Assembly (NCBI GenBank): GCA_900323505.1
Contig: OOIN01000017.1
Coordinates: 310,001-374,000 of the forward strand
DNA length: 64,000 nt
Direction of reading: 5' to 3'
Origin: Ustilago trichophora
Taxonomy: Eukaryota; Basidiomycota; Ustilaginomycetes; Ustilaginales; Ustilaginaceae
Shown here piece after piece: positions 40,536 to 51,134 of the stretch (the first letter of the stretch is position 1; each line of letters begins with the position of its first letter). Both the position numbers and the translations under genes were made by a program. The notes below the pieces were generated by a model, which saw nothing but the letters and a program-made list of their open reading frames with translations, made no database searches and had not been told where the DNA came from.

Positions 40536-42510
40536 GACCCTGCTTCAGATGCCGTCGGAATCCCACTCTCTGTGTGTGTAGAGACTCGTTGGTGTGTCGC
40601 GATGAGCCAAGCCTGGAATGAAGCAGAGAGAAGAGGGTCTACAGAAAGCCGATCGCGATGGCAGTCATACTACAGTACACTCTGTAATATGGCCGACGGA
40701 AAAGGAGCGATGACACAAAGCTCAACTTCGGATCTAAGCCGGCGTTGCGAAATTCCAGGATGCGGTGGGCCCCTCTTTTTCACTCCTTCATTTTCGCTTT
40801 GACTCCTTTGACCGGTCAACACGACATCCTATTGTATCCGTTACGTTTTCGCATTGCACTGCCAAGCCCCCACCTATCGCTCAAAACGCTTTTTCCTTCT
40901 GCAGCCACGGCTAAAATTTGAGGTTGGCGCATTGCGCGCACGTACGCTGAGCCTATCGTGGGGTCCAAAAGCATAATTGATCCGGCGCACGGTAATGCAG
41001 AAGCAGCCCTCGTCTTTGTGTCCAACACAGCCAAAATCCAAGAGAAGACAGGACGCAAACGGTAGCTCGGATGGATCGTTTGCGCAATGTCGGCCGTCTC
41101 CGATGTGTGCCTGCGCCTGCACTCAATTTGATTCGATTGCATCGCGATCCTAGACAAAGTAGCAACGCAGTGACAAGGTGGCGCGATCTGAGCAACAAGT
41201 TCGCAGTAGAATCGATTGCGGATGATCTACCCTGGTCGTCACATGGCTTCAAGGGACCATCTCACGAGAAAAGAGTCTCGATGTCGTGCCGAAGTGGGGG
41301 CGATCCAAGGATGGAATGCATGAAACGAGAGCGTAAAAGCGTGCGAGTGAGGCGTCTCAGAAAAGGTGTGTCAGAGGGAGAGCCCACATTCAAAGCCTAG
41401 CCCAGCCAAATGCTTGCTCTCGCCCAATTTCAATTTGAGAGAGAGCACTTGTCGGGAAACCAATGCCGGGTCATCTTGGTCGCTTGCAATCGCGTAGAAT
41501 GTCTCCACCACCATCGGCCCCGCTCTCTCTCTCTCTCTCTCTCCCTCTCTCTTCGTATTTCCACGGAGGATAATGGCTATCTTCGTTCATCAAGCTCAGA
41601 AGAGGGTCGCATTGCGACCAGTTCCTGAGCAAGGGATCCGCGTTGGGTCGCTAGCAGGGTCATCTTAGGAAAAGAAAAAAAAATTGAAGAGCTCCGCCTG
41701 TTTGTTCTCGCTGTCGACTTTCGATGATGCCTCTTTCTATGCAGCCCTGCACCAGTCTTGCATTCGTCACATATGCATGCTTTTGCAGTCTTCGAATTCT
41801 GCTGAGGCCAAGGAGATGGTGTCAGCGGTGCAGCAACATTCGCAACATTCGCAAACCCTCAGTTCTGCGGGCAGACACGCCCGCGGACCCTCGGCGGCAA
41901 AGTGTTTCCGGAAATTACGGTTGGGGTCGTAAAATTGCGAATTGTGCGTACATTCCTGGTCTGACAGATCAACTCAAAAAGTCAGATCGTATCTGTACTA
42001 TATGGCCAAGCTAAGCATCAATCGGCGATGAGATCTAAATTTCATTTCTGAAAAGCACGTCGACGTCAGAGTTAGGGAGCAAACAAAAGAGCCTGTCTTC
42101 GGGTTTCATTCGGCTTTTTTTTTTTTTTTTTTTTTTTGGCCTCTTCTGAATCACTCGACGTCTCAGCTTGCACTTGCCCTGCGATGAGAAGTATAGTAAA
42201 GCAAGCAATCATCAGATGCGAAAGTTTGCAACCTGGCCTCGCTTATGTTGGAGCATCGATTCCGCCTCTCCAAAGCAGCAACGCAACCGTGCGCAGAGCA
42301 GACGCAGACTTTTGATCCGACTCGAGCAGAAGCCGAACATCGATAGCATGTATGTAGATGGAGCCGGATCGAGAGGAAATGTTGCGGAGAATACTGTAGC
42401 ACCGATGACGATGCGGTCCTCAAAAAGGGAGGGGAGCGACTTCGACATGTGAGCAGCTCGAAAGGCGGAGTTGCAATAATCAAAGCGTCGTTCCTCGTGT
42501 TCACCCCTTC

Positions 42511-43248
42511 ATGCACCAAGCCATCACTTTGCGCAACTCGTCTTCGTCATCCACACAACACCTGGTCTCACTCTCGCTTCACCGTGCTTTACCACGTTCG
42601 GGCTCCGATTGTGTGGGGGACAGCCTCAGTGGTTGTACGAGCCATGCCTCGCTACGTCGTAGATCCACGCGCTTTGCCAGGAGGGTTGATGGTGGAAGAA
42701 CCGAGCTGAGTGTGTGTTGGATCAGTGTTTCTTGCAGGATCACGCCCTCGTTCTGCCTCGACATGCTTGGCAAATACGATCGGCATCCAGTTGGCCCGTT
42801 TCCCAGCGACGCTACCACTTCCCTAGGAACGTTTGGGACGAACCACGAGACAGATACGGCTATATCGGCTTCACCTCGCTTGCCCACGCCAGGGCGCGCG
42901 CTAGTGTACCATCCACAGGACACGCAGCTCTCTGCCGCGGGAGCTCTATTCACAACACACTCTCTCACTCTGGTAGCGTCACTGTTCTCTGTACTTGCAC
43001 CTCCAACATTAGAAGTGGATGGCTCAGTTTCGCCGAAGATCCGCCTCGCGCTCTTCGCTTCGCCCACTCTGCTCAAGAACGATCTTTCGTCTGTGCACTT
43101 GATTCGCATGTTGCTTCTCCCCGATCACGATATAGCTCGGTTCTGGCCGTGTGGTGCTGGTGCTCGCGTGGACACTTTCACTGCCATGCGATGCAAAGCT
43201 CTAGCGAAACAGATCGCACAACAAATCAGCTGCAAAGCTCCGCCGTGA
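42511..43248 (+). CDS. doubtful open frame (245 codons), unknown
   Basis: An ATG-initiated 245-codon frame whose second half (from about residue 95, PVGPFPSDATTSLG...) has a more protein-like composition than its Cys/Arg/Ser-rich first half. Two other frames of 176 and 217 codons overlap it, so the open length is partly due to base composition. No domain is recognised. It may be a real smut-specific gene, an exon, or nothing. Confidence 0.2.
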   Translation: MHQAITLRNSSSSSTQHLVSLSLHRALPRSGSDCVGDSLSGCTSHASLRRRSTRFARRVDGGRTELSVCWISVSCRITPSFCLDMLGKYDRHPVGPFPSDATTSLGTFGTNHETDTAISASPRLPTPGRALVYHPQDTQLSAAGALFTTHSLTLVASLFSVLAPPTLEVDGSVSPKIRLALFASPTLLKNDLSSVHLIRMLLLPDHDIARFWPCGAGARVDTFTAMRCKALAKQIAQQISCKAPP

Positions 43249-43712
43249 ATGTCCTCGCTAAAAGACTCGATTTGCATTTCCCGCTCAAGAGCCCAGATCG
43301 GCATCGCTTTTCGTTGCTTTACAAGCGGAGGCCCGCAAAATCCACCGCCAATCATACTCTTTAGGAAGGGCAAACCCCAAATTTTTATTTTTATTTTCCT
43401 GCAGCATTCGAGCTTAGGTTGAGGCCGGAGAATTAAATCGCCGTGAAATAAGTTTGCAGTATCAGACAGCAGTCCGAAAGAATGAAATGGATGGGGGAGA
43501 AATAGCGTTCTTGTGAGACATCGGCAGTCTGTCAGTTCATGCCTCTCTCCACAAGATGCAAGTCAGTGACGTTGGCTAAAGTGACTCTGGCTTGGCATGG
43601 CCTTTGTGTTGACCTTGGCACGAGCTCTATTCCTGGAGTTTAGCTTCTCATGCTTCGCTCGCCATTGTAGCTCAGGCCAGCAAGCCTCGTGGTTGATTCG
43701 AGTCGGTTTCAA

Positions 43713-43720
43713 TATAAAAA
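43713..43720 (+). promoter_or_regulatory. TATA box of the trehalase gene
   Basis: TATAAAAA lies 110 bases before ATG 43823, followed by a pyrimidine-rich leader (about 43746-43785). Confidence 0.5.
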
Positions 43721-43822
43721 GAAGAAGCAATTCACATCCTTGATCTGCTCTTCCCTCTCCCAAACCTCCCGTCGTCTGCGAGTTCTCTTCCTAGACACGA
43801 ATCCTAGACCTACAACAACAAG

Positions 43823-46225
43823 ATGCGTTTGCCAGTGTTGAAATCGCTGGTTGCACTCCTGCCAGCTGTGGCAGCCGTCGCAGCTCAGGATGCTTCATCT
43901 TCTTCGGCATCCCCTTCCCTCAGCAGTGCTCTTAGCACGGCTAGTGCCATGTCCACCGGTGCCGCCTCGAATGCAAGCAGCGCTGCTTCCTCTGCCATGC
44001 CCAGTTCTTCGGGTACTGCCACTTCGAGCTCGGCTGCTTCCAGCTCGTCAGCCAACCCTCTGACGGAGAAGCCACCCGCAGCTGTGCCCTCGGCGACCAC
44101 TACACCGACCGCTTTCATCCCAACTGGTCCCCTTCCACCCGCACAGGAGCTATGCACCTCGCCCATCTACTGCCCTGGTCCTCTCCTTCAGGCTGTGCAA
44201 CTTGCTGGCATCTTCAAGGACAGCAAGACATTCGTAGACAAGGCTACTTCCAAGCCTGAATCCGAGGTTCTTGACAATTTTAACAAGCTCGGTGGCGGCA
44301 ACGCTAGCAACATCACCTACGACGAGCTCATCCAGTTTGTGGACGACAACTTTGTCGCCGAAGGTGTCGAGCTTGTTCCTGCCGATCTGGGAGACGAGTT
44401 TGTCGAGGACCCCAAGTTCTTGCAAGGAGTCGAAGACGAGGTGGTGCGTGACTGGCTAAAGCAGGTTCACAGCTACTGGGAGCTGCTCGCCCGTACCACC
44501 AACTCGTCCAGCCCCTCAGGCATTCAGTGCGATGGTTGTGTCACCTCATTCATTCCGTTCAACGAGAGCAGAACGTTTGTGGTTCCCGGAGGTCGATTCC
44601 GCGAGCTCTATTACTGGGATACATTCTTTGTCATCGAAGGTTTGATCACCTCGCAGCTCCAGTCGGTCGTCAAGGCGCTTCTCGAGAACTTTGGTGATCT
44701 GATCGACCGACTCGGCTTTATCCCCAACGGCAACCGTATCTACTACGAGAACCGCTCCCAGCCTCCCTTTTTTACCCTCATGATTGACAAGTACATTGAG
44801 GCCTACAACGACACTTCGGTTCTCCAACGCTTCTTGCCCTTGCTCGAGCAAGAGATGCACTACTGGAAGAACAACAGGACCATCGAGTTCACCTCGCCTT
44901 TCACCAACAAGACGCACAATATCACTCACTACCAGGTCGACACCTCGGCTCCTCGTCCCGAAAGTTACTTGGAGGATTACAAGACGGTCCAGTTCGCCAA
45001 CGAGTCGAGTCTCGAGCTCAACGACACTGGCAGAGCCAAGCTCTACTCGGACATTGCATCCGGTGCCGAGAGTGGTAGTGACTACTCTGCTGCTCGATGG
45101 TCGAAGCGTCCCACTATCAACTTGACCGATACGATCCCTGCCCAGCGCTTCCTCAACACTGCTGCCCAACTTCCTGTTGACCTCAACTCGATCCTGTTTG
45201 CCTGCGAGCAGAAGCTGTCGGCATTCTACAAGATGTCCGGCAGCGGTCTGCAGCCTAACACGACCCGTGCCAACTTTTGGGCCCAGCAGGCTCAGGCTCG
45301 TAAGGAGGCTGTGCTGGATGTCTTCTGGGACCCTAGCAAAAAGTTCTTCTACGACTTCAACACTACTTCGGGCGACCGTGCTCCATTCTTCACTCCTGCT
45401 GGATTCTTCCCTCTGTGGGCACAGATCTTGCCCCAGGAGTTTGTCAATGAGACCATTAGCCTGGACCAGCGCAGGCAAAACTTGCAGGGTGTCTTCTCGG
45501 GATTGCGATACATCATCGACCGCTTCAACGGCACTCTTCCTGCTTCGCTGATTACCACGGGTCAGCAGTGGGACTTTGCCAACGCCTGGCCTCCTCACAC
45601 TTACATTGCTCTCGAGGCTCTTCGCAATCTTCCTGACATCCTTGCTGCTGGACCACAGCTTCCTGCTGAGAACGGCACTTTTGCGCTCATCCCCATGGTC
45701 AACAACACCAACCAGCTCGGCCAGACTCAGGACAGCCTTCCGGTTCAAGGTCTCGAGAACGAGGCTGGTAGCATGATCAACGAGACCGTTGCCGGAGCCA
45801 CCGACCCGAACGACCCCTCCAAGGAGCTTAACCCCATCTTGAACACGGGCAACAACACGAGCGGCGAGAGTTGGCGCGACGAGCTCGTTCGCGAGCTTGC
45901 CAACCGTTACGTCGCTTCTGCCTTGTGTTCATGGAGGGCCACCGGTGGAAAACTCAACACCAGCGATGCCGCCTTCCAGCCCGTCGCCGATAATATTCTC
46001 GAGGCCAACGGTCTCAACGCAAGCACAGCCATCGGCAACATGTTTGAAAAGTTCAACGCCAGCGATATCAACGCTGCTGGGTCCGGAGGTGAATATACTG
46101 TCCAGACGGGCTTCGGTTGGACTAATGGAGTAGCTATCTGGCTAGGTGGTCAGTTGGGTGCCAACTTGACCAGGCCTGATTGCCCTCCAGTCATTGCGCA
46201 GAACGTTAGCTCTGCCGAAGAGTAG
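43823..46225 (+). CDS. secreted GH37 trehalase
   Basis: An 800-residue intronless protein that hydrolyses trehalose to glucose. A clear signal peptide (about residues 1-21, ending AAVAA before QDAS) is followed by a Ser/Ala-rich linker to about residue 85, probably O-glycosylated. Both GH37 signatures are present: PGGRFRELYYWDTFF at about 255-269 and QWDFANAWPPHTY at about 582-594. The C-terminal block TGFGWTNGVAIWL is also conserved. Many N-x-S/T sites agree with secretion to the wall or vacuole, so it is likely an acid-type enzyme rather than the cytosolic calcium-regulated one, whose regulatory N-terminus is absent. Strong C-ending codon bias suggests good expression. The long opposite-strand frame (44546-45748) is a shadow of that bias. 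Confidence 0.93.
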   Translation: MRLPVLKSLVALLPAVAAVAAQDASSSSASPSLSSALSTASAMSTGAASNASSAASSAMPSSSGTATSSSAASSSSANPLTEKPPAAVPSATTTPTAFIPTGPLPPAQELCTSPIYCPGPLLQAVQLAGIFKDSKTFVDKATSKPESEVLDNFNKLGGGNASNITYDELIQFVDDNFVAEGVELVPADLGDEFVEDPKFLQGVEDEVVRDWLKQVHSYWELLARTTNSSSPSGIQCDGCVTSFIPFNESRTFVVPGGRFRELYYWDTFFVIEGLITSQLQSVVKALLENFGDLIDRLGFIPNGNRIYYENRSQPPFFTLMIDKYIEAYNDTSVLQRFLPLLEQEMHYWKNNRTIEFTSPFTNKTHNITHYQVDTSAPRPESYLEDYKTVQFANESSLELNDTGRAKLYSDIASGAESGSDYSAARWSKRPTINLTDTIPAQRFLNTAAQLPVDLNSILFACEQKLSAFYKMSGSGLQPNTTRANFWAQQAQARKEAVLDVFWDPSKKFFYDFNTTSGDRAPFFTPAGFFPLWAQILPQEFVNETISLDQRRQNLQGVFSGLRYIIDRFNGTLPASLITTGQQWDFANAWPPHTYIALEALRNLPDILAAGPQLPAENGTFALIPMVNNTNQLGQTQDSLPVQGLENEAGSMINETVAGATDPNDPSKELNPILNTGNNTSGESWRDELVRELANRYVASALCSWRATGGKLNTSDAAFQPVADNILEANGLNASTAIGNMFEKFNASDINAAGSGGEYTVQTGFGWTNGVAIWLGGQLGANLTRPDCPPVIAQNVSSAEE

Positions 46226-46981
46226 ACACTACGCTCCAACTACGCTTCAGCTTTCTCATGTTTAGAGAGCTCCCAATAGTAGAATAGATTCTCTGTGTCT
46301 TGCTCTGAACGGTTTGCGTGGTTTCGTAATGGTGAATGTGTGTACGGTCGAGGAAAAGATGGTGAGGAGTGATGATGTTGTTTGACGAGGATTTTTGGTC
46401 TTGTATTTTTGTACGCATTTTTTCGAAAGTTTCTATTGGGTCTTTTTATTCCTGCAACACAATTACGGGTCACGGGCCATGCATAAAACCCCTACTTCCG
46501 TTCTGGCATTCTTCTCCGCACCATCATTACAACCACCATCTTCATTCAAGCGTACGCCAAGCACGCGAAACCACTATCCAGGCTCAGAGAAGCTTGAAAC
46601 AAAACCACTCTCGACTGAGCGCTTGCTGAGTCGGCATTCTACTACGGATCGTCGCTTCCGTTTAGCCGTTTACAGCCCCACCAAGCCAGGTTTAGGCTTT
46701 CACTCTTCTGCCCTGCCTTGGCAGACCATATCTCAGAGCTTCTAAAGGCGCTGGGTGTAGGCTTTTCACGCTATTTATCAGCTCAACACACGCCAGTTTG
46801 GCTCCTGTCTTCGATTATCTGCCTTGCTCCCCGCAGATCACAAAACTAGGTCGTCAAATTTCACCGCGAGGCCGCTACGACGGTGTGGCTGCTAAAAAGG
46901 GTACCATTGGCCAGCGCTACAGGCGCATTCAGGAGCGGCTATAGAGCGATAGGGATCTGCACCTCGATTAACACCGCAGAG
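46226..46981. other. intergenic region and possible 5' extension of PNKP
   Basis: No independent gene. The last 130 bases (from after a TAG at 46847-46849) are open in frame with the PNKP gene and are discussed there. The rest is 3' flank of the trehalase and promoter sequence. Confidence 0.5.
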
Positions 46982-48454
46982 ATGAAGCGCACGCTCGCAG
47001 CGGAGCCCACTTCGACTCGGGCGAAGAAGGCCAGAGATGAGTCGGACGATGATGACGAGCCTGTTTTGCCAACCAAGGCGCCAGCTTCCCCCAAGAAGGC
47101 TTCTACAAGCTCCAAGCCGGCCCTCAAACTGGCATCAATCTTCCAACCGCGCACTGCTGCCTCGACCTCGTCCTCTGCCAACGGCGCCTCATCTTCTAAG
47201 TCGTTGAAATGGCTAGACCCGATCGGACCGGACAAAAGCTGCCTTCATGGCGTCTACGGAGACCCTACGCCCAGCTCAAAAGTAGCATTCTTCGATCTGG
47301 ACGGTACCATCGTTCGCCCCAAAGGTGGTAAAACCTTTCCCTCCAAGACTGATGAGTACGATTTCGACTTTCTCTTCCCAACCCCACCCGCTGGCACTTT
47401 ATCCGTCATCAACCGTATTCGACAACAACATCTCGAGCACGGATTCGCCATTGTGGTGATCACGAACCAGAAGCAAACCGCGTATTCGGCAAAATCAGGG
47501 TTGAGCACGTGGAAGAAAAAGATGGCTCATATCGCGGCTGCGTTGGATGTACCACTGCGGGTGTTTGCCAGTTTGGCAGATGACACGTATCGTAAGCCGA
47601 GGCTGGGGATGTGGGAAGAGTTTGTTGGCAAGTGGAATGGTGGAATAGAGGTCGATAGCGGAGAGAGTTTTTTTGTCGGTGACGCTGCGGGAAGAAAAAA
47701 GTATAGAGATCATCAGGATACGGATCTGAAATGGGCGCTGAATGCAGGATTAGGGTTTTACACACCCGAAGAGTACTTCTTAGGCAAAGGCAAGGAGTAC
47801 GAGATTCCTTCTCGGCCATGGAGTCCTTCTGCGCTCGTCGCTCCTAGTCCGTCCTTAAAAGGTCTGGTCGCCGAGCCAGAAGACGACATGATCACTGTCG
47901 ACCTCTCAACTCTCGACCAGACATCCTCCAACCTCATCCTTGGCAACCCTAACTTTGGCAAACCGGAAATCGTACTCTTTGTGGGTGCCCCAGCTTCCGG
48001 CAAAACACATCTCTACCACCGCCTCTTTGCACCGGCCAACTACGTCCATGTGAATCAAGACACGCTGCGCACACGCGAAAAATGTCTTGGTGTTGTATCT
48101 GACACGATTTCTTGTTCAACTTCATGCGTGGTGGATAATACGAATCGAGATCGAGCTACGAGGAAACTTTATATTGATCTGGCTCGAAATTTGGACGTAT
48201 CGATACGATGCATTTATTTCGACGTTCCAAAGAGCGTTTGTGTTCATAATAATCACTTTCGAGCTCATTTTGGACCGACCAATAAAAACGAAATTAAGAG
48301 GCCACTTTTGCCTTTCAAGGCGATACAAAGTTGGTTCAACGATACACAGGTGCCTCAGAGGAAAGAGGGGTTTAGTGCAGAGGTGGTGAGGGTGGTTTGG
48401 GGATGGGATGGGGATCAAGTTGTGAAGGAGAGATATCAGATGTATTACCATTAG
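46982..48454 (+). CDS. polynucleotide kinase 3'-phosphatase (PNKP)
   Basis: A 490-residue DNA end-processing enzyme starting at ATG 46982. An N-terminal basic segment (KRTL and AKKAR) looks like a bipartite nuclear signal. The HAD-type 3'-phosphatase domain carries DLDGT at 105-109 and VVITNQ downstream; the P-loop kinase domain has GAPASGKT at 335-342 and a Cys-rich VVDNTNRDRATR block. The FHA domain of animal PNKP is absent, as in fission yeast Pnk1. It restores 5'-phosphate and 3'-hydroxyl ends during strand-break repair. The frame is open for 44 codons upstream and includes a GTG at 46883; that segment reads WLLKRVPLASATGAFRSG, like a mitochondrial presequence, but has no ATG. Confidence 0.92.
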   Translation: MKRTLAAEPTSTRAKKARDESDDDDEPVLPTKAPASPKKASTSSKPALKLASIFQPRTAASTSSSANGASSSKSLKWLDPIGPDKSCLHGVYGDPTPSSKVAFFDLDGTIVRPKGGKTFPSKTDEYDFDFLFPTPPAGTLSVINRIRQQHLEHGFAIVVITNQKQTAYSAKSGLSTWKKKMAHIAAALDVPLRVFASLADDTYRKPRLGMWEEFVGKWNGGIEVDSGESFFVGDAAGRKKYRDHQDTDLKWALNAGLGFYTPEEYFLGKGKEYEIPSRPWSPSALVAPSPSLKGLVAEPEDDMITVDLSTLDQTSSNLILGNPNFGKPEIVLFVGAPASGKTHLYHRLFAPANYVHVNQDTLRTREKCLGVVSDTISCSTSCVVDNTNRDRATRKLYIDLARNLDVSIRCIYFDVPKSVCVHNNHFRAHFGPTNKNEIKRPLLPFKAIQSWFNDTQVPQRKEGFSAEVVRVVWGWDGDQVVKERYQMYYH

Positions 48455-48566
48455 ATACGGGATTAGTTTTGAGCATTATTTTACGGGGGTCAATCGAGCA
48501 GACTGTGTGCATTGGTATGGAAAATTGATTGACGTTGCGAAGGATTGTGAAGAGTCGAGTTAGGAA

Positions 48567-50348
48567 TTAAATCTGGGCAATAGCGTGTCCATCAGCTCTA
48601 GGATCGCTACCTGCAGCCCAAACAAGATTGCCAGATTGATTCTGAACTTTTTGAATCACCTGTCCCCTACCGAATTGGAATCTACCCCAACCATCAACGA
48701 TCTTTACTTTGTGACCCATGTCTTGCAACTTTTTAACTACGGCTTGATCTACTCCTTGTTCAAAGTAAACCTCACTCGTGGCACCTTCTGGTCCAGCCAT
48801 ACCAGCTCCAATACAGAATCTCGGCGCATCGAGAGCATCTTGAACGCTAAATCCGTGATGTAAAATGTTCATCAGAACCTGAACTTGTCCTTGAGGCTGC
48901 ATGAATCCTCCCATGACGCCAAAGGAGAGGAAGAGCTCCTCTCCCCTAGTGGCCATAGCGGGGATGATGGTGTGGTAGGGGCGTTTGCGAGGAGCAACAC
49001 AGTTCGGGTGTCCTTCACAGAGGGTGAATCCTGCACCGCGGTTTTGAAGTGTGAATCCACAACCAGAGGGGACTGCACCTGTGCCGAAACCGGCATAGTT
49101 GGAGTTGATGAAGCTGCAGGCGTTGCCGTACTGATCGGTAACGGAGAAATAGACCGTGTCGCAGGTATTGGCGGGACTACCCTTTTCCAGATCTACCGAG
49201 GCTTTGGTTGGGTCAAAGAGCTGAGCTCGTTGAGCGAGGTACGACTTGTCGAGGAGGAGTTTGGCAACATCGTGCTCCGAGTGATGCGGGTCGGAAACGT
49301 GGTATCGAGTATCCGCAAAGGCGAGGCGCAGAGCTTCGATAAGCGCGTGGAGATACTCGACACCATTGTGGTCGACTTTGGCCAGATCTCCGACTTTGCC
49401 CTGATTCTGAAGCTCGTCCAGAATACCAAGGGCGACAAGGGTGGTGAGACCCTGACCGTTGGGTGGGCACTCGTACATGGTTACACCTTCTTTACCGGCC
49501 AAATCTCCGGCCTCGGCAGGGTGGTTGTAAGTGTACTGAATGGGGGTGACTTCTTCGGTACCGCGTTCGAGGTGATCTTTGAGGTCCTCGAGCTCGAGTA
49601 CGCCACCCTGGGATTTGACCAGATCGACGATGGCCTCAGCGATTCGGCCCGTGTAGAATCCTTCTTTACCCTTGGTTGCGAGCTCTCGGAAGGTTCGTGC
49701 GAGGGTAGGCATGCGCATAAGCTCCCCCGTTCGCGGTGCTCTGCCTTGGAAAAGCATTTCATTGGCGTTGGGCGATGCGTTTTTGATCAAATTCTCGCTA
49801 CGGCCCCACAGATAAGCCGTGCTTTCATGAACGGGATAGCCCTGTTCAGCAAGTCGAATGGCAGGAGCGAGAATGTCTTGCATCGTAAGCTTTCCACTGC
49901 CCAACTTTTCCACCGTGTCGATCCATGCAGCTGCGGCACCGGGGACAGTGACGCTGTGAATGCTGTTTCCCGGGATTTCTACCCCGTCGACACCCTTTGA
50001 GCGCAAGACATCGAGGGTCATGGCGTGAGGAGCCCGTCCCGAACCATTCAACGCTCGCACGGTCCGTTTCTCGGCATCGTAAAAGAGACAAAAGGCGTCT
50101 CCACCGATTCCGGTATTGCAAGGTTCGGTGACGTTGAGTGCTGCAGCCACAGCTACGGCCGCATCGGCAGCATTTCCACCCGCGTTGAGAATTTCGACAC
50201 CTGCAGAAGATGCCAAGGGTTGAGAAGAGGCAACGACACCCTTGGTGGAGAGAACGGTGGATCGACGAGAGGCAAATCGCATGTACTGGTTGCCATAGTG
50301 CGGATCGGTTACGCTCCAATCGAATGGGGTGCGTGCTGCTGCCGTCAT
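48567..50348 (-). CDS. gamma-glutamyltransferase family protein, no signal peptide
   Basis: A 593-residue intronless Ntn-hydrolase. The N-terminal block GVVASSQPLASSAGVEILNA and the GGNAADAAVAVAAALNV helix are typical of gamma-glutamyltranspeptidases and related cephalosporin acylases. The autoprocessing and catalytic Thr is Thr398 in CDTVYFSVTDQYGNACS (family TTHxSVVDxxGNAVS); glycine-rich VPSGCGFTLQNRG follows. No signal peptide or anchor is seen, unlike the vacuolar or cell-surface enzymes of yeast and animals, so it may act in the cytosol and resembles bacterial-type members. Candidate substrates are glutathione or gamma-glutamyl compounds. TVYF instead of TTHxS after the nucleophile marks a divergent subgroup. 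Confidence 0.9.
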   Translation of the reverse strand: MTAAARTPFDWSVTDPHYGNQYMRFASRRSTVLSTKGVVASSQPLASSAGVEILNAGGNAADAAVAVAAALNVTEPCNTGIGGDAFCLFYDAEKRTVRALNGSGRAPHAMTLDVLRSKGVDGVEIPGNSIHSVTVPGAAAAWIDTVEKLGSGKLTMQDILAPAIRLAEQGYPVHESTAYLWGRSENLIKNASPNANEMLFQGRAPRTGELMRMPTLARTFRELATKGKEGFYTGRIAEAIVDLVKSQGGVLELEDLKDHLERGTEEVTPIQYTYNHPAEAGDLAGKEGVTMYECPPNGQGLTTLVALGILDELQNQGKVGDLAKVDHNGVEYLHALIEALRLAFADTRYHVSDPHHSEHDVAKLLLDKSYLAQRAQLFDPTKASVDLEKGSPANTCDTVYFSVTDQYGNACSFINSNYAGFGTGAVPSGCGFTLQNRGAGFTLCEGHPNCVAPRKRPYHTIIPAMATRGEELFLSFGVMGGFMQPQGQVQVLMNILHHGFSVQDALDAPRFCIGAGMAGPEGATSEVYFEQGVDQAVVKKLQDMGHKVKIVDGWGRFQFGRGQVIQKVQNQSGNLVWAAGSDPRADGHAIAQI

Positions 50349-51134
50349 TGTTGGATGCTAGTGGGTGGGCAGGCAGATGATAGATAGAAGTGGGATGAGA
50401 TGACGTGGGAAGAGGAGGGGTAAAGAGTGGAAAGATAAGGAAGGACAAAGCGTTGAAATACGTTTTGAGGTGTGGTGCAAGGCGGAACTAGCCGTGGCCG
50501 AACAAACCAAGGGCTATCTCGACGAGCGTGGGGGAGATGGCAAGCGTGAATTTAGGAGATGCGGGGCAGTTTGTGCAAAACAGCTTGCTGTGAAAGCCGA
50601 AAGATGCGGGGGGGACGAACCATCTGACAACCTCAACAGATGGCCCGAGCCCCCCGCCATCAGAGCCGCCGTCTTCGTTCTCGGTGTTCAACCCGGCCAA
50701 AGTTGAATTTTTGGCAGCCGCGTATTGTACCAACGACTGTAGAAATTGCCCCCCTTTCGGCAATACAATTCGACTCGATAAACTCATACGGTACAATCGA
50801 TAGTTTGGGCCAAGACTCGTTCCGCTTTCCGTGTCTGAGCCGCTTTTTGCTTGTGCAGAGAATGTTTGAACCTAAGAAGGGAGGCGAGCTTGCGACTCAC
50901 GTGGGATGATTGTCGTACCTTCCGGACTATTCAGCGTCGAGCAGTCGGCCAATAGCTCTGATCTTGCCGCTGAGTGCACAGCACATCTCCCACACTCAGA
51001 TATGGCTTTTTCCAATCTATCCAAAGACTAGCGGTGGTGTCAAAATTCCCATTCCATTCGTACCCGAAACATTGAAACATTAAACAGATCAACATGCCAT
51101 GAAACACATTTATTTTGAAAGAAAGAAAGAAATC
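50349..51134. other. intergenic region
   Basis: 786 bases between the start of the GGT-like gene and the stop of the zinc-cluster regulator. No supported gene was found; the left part is presumably the GGT promoter. Confidence 0.5.

Larger units (their letters stand above)
39778..43822. other. 4-kb gene-poor region with long A and T tracts
   Basis: The first few hundred bases are leader and promoter of the regulator gene. Beyond these I see an uninterrupted A37 tract at 40497-40533, a (CT)n repeat at about 41523-41552, and a T23 tract at 42115-42137. TACAGTA is at 40671-40677. Overlapping frames of 176-245 codons occupy 42.5-43.4 kb on both strands; only one is kept, at low confidence. The final 100 bases are the trehalase promoter. 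Confidence 0.55.

Noticed and set aside
44546..45748. 400-codon open frame opposite the trehalase
   Set aside because: Same composition artefact; the plus strand carries both GH37 signatures.
48885..50000. 371-codon open frame opposite the gamma-glutamyltransferase
   Set aside because: The minus strand has continuous family homology; the plus frame does not.
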